Source: Pseudonocardia kujensis (lineage in GTDB: Bacteria; Actinomycetota; Actinomycetes; Mycobacteriales; Pseudonocardiaceae). From it: a stretch of 52,086 bases of DNA. Under the pieces are notes generated by a model, which did not search any database, was not told where the DNA came from, and worked only from the letters and a program-made list of their open reading frames with translations. The DNA lies in the NCBI RefSeq assembly GCF_021283305.1, contig NZ_JAJSOK010000055.1, positions 1 through 52,086 of the forward strand. The letters run 5' to 3'. Positions 51,962-52,086 of the stretch are shown in pieces. The translations under genes were made by a program, and so were the position numbers. Numbering within the stretch: position 1 is the first letter of the stretch; the number at the start of each line of letters is the position of its first letter.

Positions 51962-52084
51962 CTAGGAGACTGCTGAAAAGCTCGGGTGTCGGACCGCCAG
52001 TCGATCTCGGGCCGCTGGGACGATGCCCGTGTGCAGGGTCGGTCTGATCCGCAGCGTGAGCTGCTCGATGTCGAGTCCGTGGCC
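51962..52084 (-). CDS. C-terminal end of an unidentified protein (start outside window)
   Basis: From the right edge the minus strand is open for 40 residues with protein-like composition (GHGLDIEQLTLRIRPTLHTG, later DRLAVRHPSFSAVS) and ends at TAG 51964-51962, just before the hairpin. Frame and position fit the end of a convergent gene. Too short to assign a family. Confidence 0.45.
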   Translation of the reverse strand, partial: GHGLDIEQLTLRIRPTLHTGIVPAARDRLAVRHPSFSAVS

Positions 52085-52086
52085 GG

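Noticed and set aside
51812..51976. 54-codon frame starting ATGA-coupled to the alcohol dehydrogenase
   Set aside because: Runs through the hairpin at 51912-51951, loses composition after about 25 residues, and overlaps the end of the convergent gene; more likely chance.
51962..51990. GAGACTGCTGAAAAG resembling an insertion-sequence terminus
   Set aside because: The stretch is explained as the last codons of a minus-strand gene; no matching inverted repeat or transposase is in the window.
1..52086. tRNA, rRNA, CRISPR arrays, riboswitches (including an FMN riboswitch before the flavin block)
   Set aside because: No clover-leaf, spacer-repeat pattern or conserved FMN-element boxes were recognised; the 158-base gap 13459-13616 shows only the AGGAGG ribosome site.

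Overview
The window is GC-rich throughout, about 70% by eye, with frequent GTG starts and many stop/start overlaps. This points to an actinobacterium, probably in or near the Pseudonocardiales; that placement is an inference from style, not from a marker gene. There is no rRNA, tRNA, CRISPR array or intact insertion sequence. Apart from two zones of gene debris, the window is a chain of catabolic and transport operons, each next to a GntR-family regulator.

Layout. (1) 1-3984 (-): a BMP/nucleoside-type ABC importer (lipoprotein, two-domain ATPase, two permeases; the last runs off the left edge). Divergent from it, 4213-8793 (+) holds an unusual M20-fold hydrolase, a class I/II aminotransferase, an amidase-signature hydrolase and a GntR/FCD regulator. 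(2) 8794-11336: a gene graveyard with remnants of an amidase, a crotonase and an IS21-type transposase, plus a frameshifted small gene. (3) 11337-14444 (-): a flavin-supply block (HpaC/RutF-like flavin reductase, a RibBA-like riboflavin enzyme with a shortened GTP cyclohydrolase II half, an FMN reductase) and a GntR/UTRA regulator. (4) 14841-30911 (+): one long, translationally coupled operon. It has a complete peptide/nickel-type ABC importer (two ATPases, two permeases, lipoprotein), then six paralogous luciferase-like FMN monooxygenases of the NtaA/DszA type, a DHA2-type MFS transporter between the fourth and fifth, and a second MFS gene broken by one in-frame stop. (5) 31034-32376: a CmcJ-like enzyme fragment and a decayed tyrosine recombinase. 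(6) 32501-51815: an aromatic-type catabolic region with an OsmC protein, an amidohydrolase, a PaoABC-like molybdenum aldehyde oxidoreductase with VOC and FAH-family enzymes, an extradiol dioxygenase, an HsaA/HpaB-like flavin monooxygenase, a cyclase-family hydrolase, two tandem GntR/FCD regulators, a ribose-type ABC importer, a BKACE enzyme and a zinc alcohol dehydrogenase. The end of an unidentified minus-strand gene closes the window.

How the parts may work together. The six monooxygenases need reduced FMN. The divergent block encodes two flavin-reducing enzymes and a riboflavin-pathway enzyme, so regions 3 and 4 look like one system that imports an organic molecule and oxidatively dismantles it. 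In region 6, alcohol dehydrogenase, aldehyde oxidoreductase, ring hydroxylase, extradiol dioxygenase, FAH hydrolase/amidohydrolase and BKACE make a plausible alcohol to aldehyde to acid to catechol to ring-cleavage route. A short motif, GTTTGGATAC or a close variant, occurs at three promoter regions of region 6 and may mark its regulon. Substrates cannot be read from the sequence.
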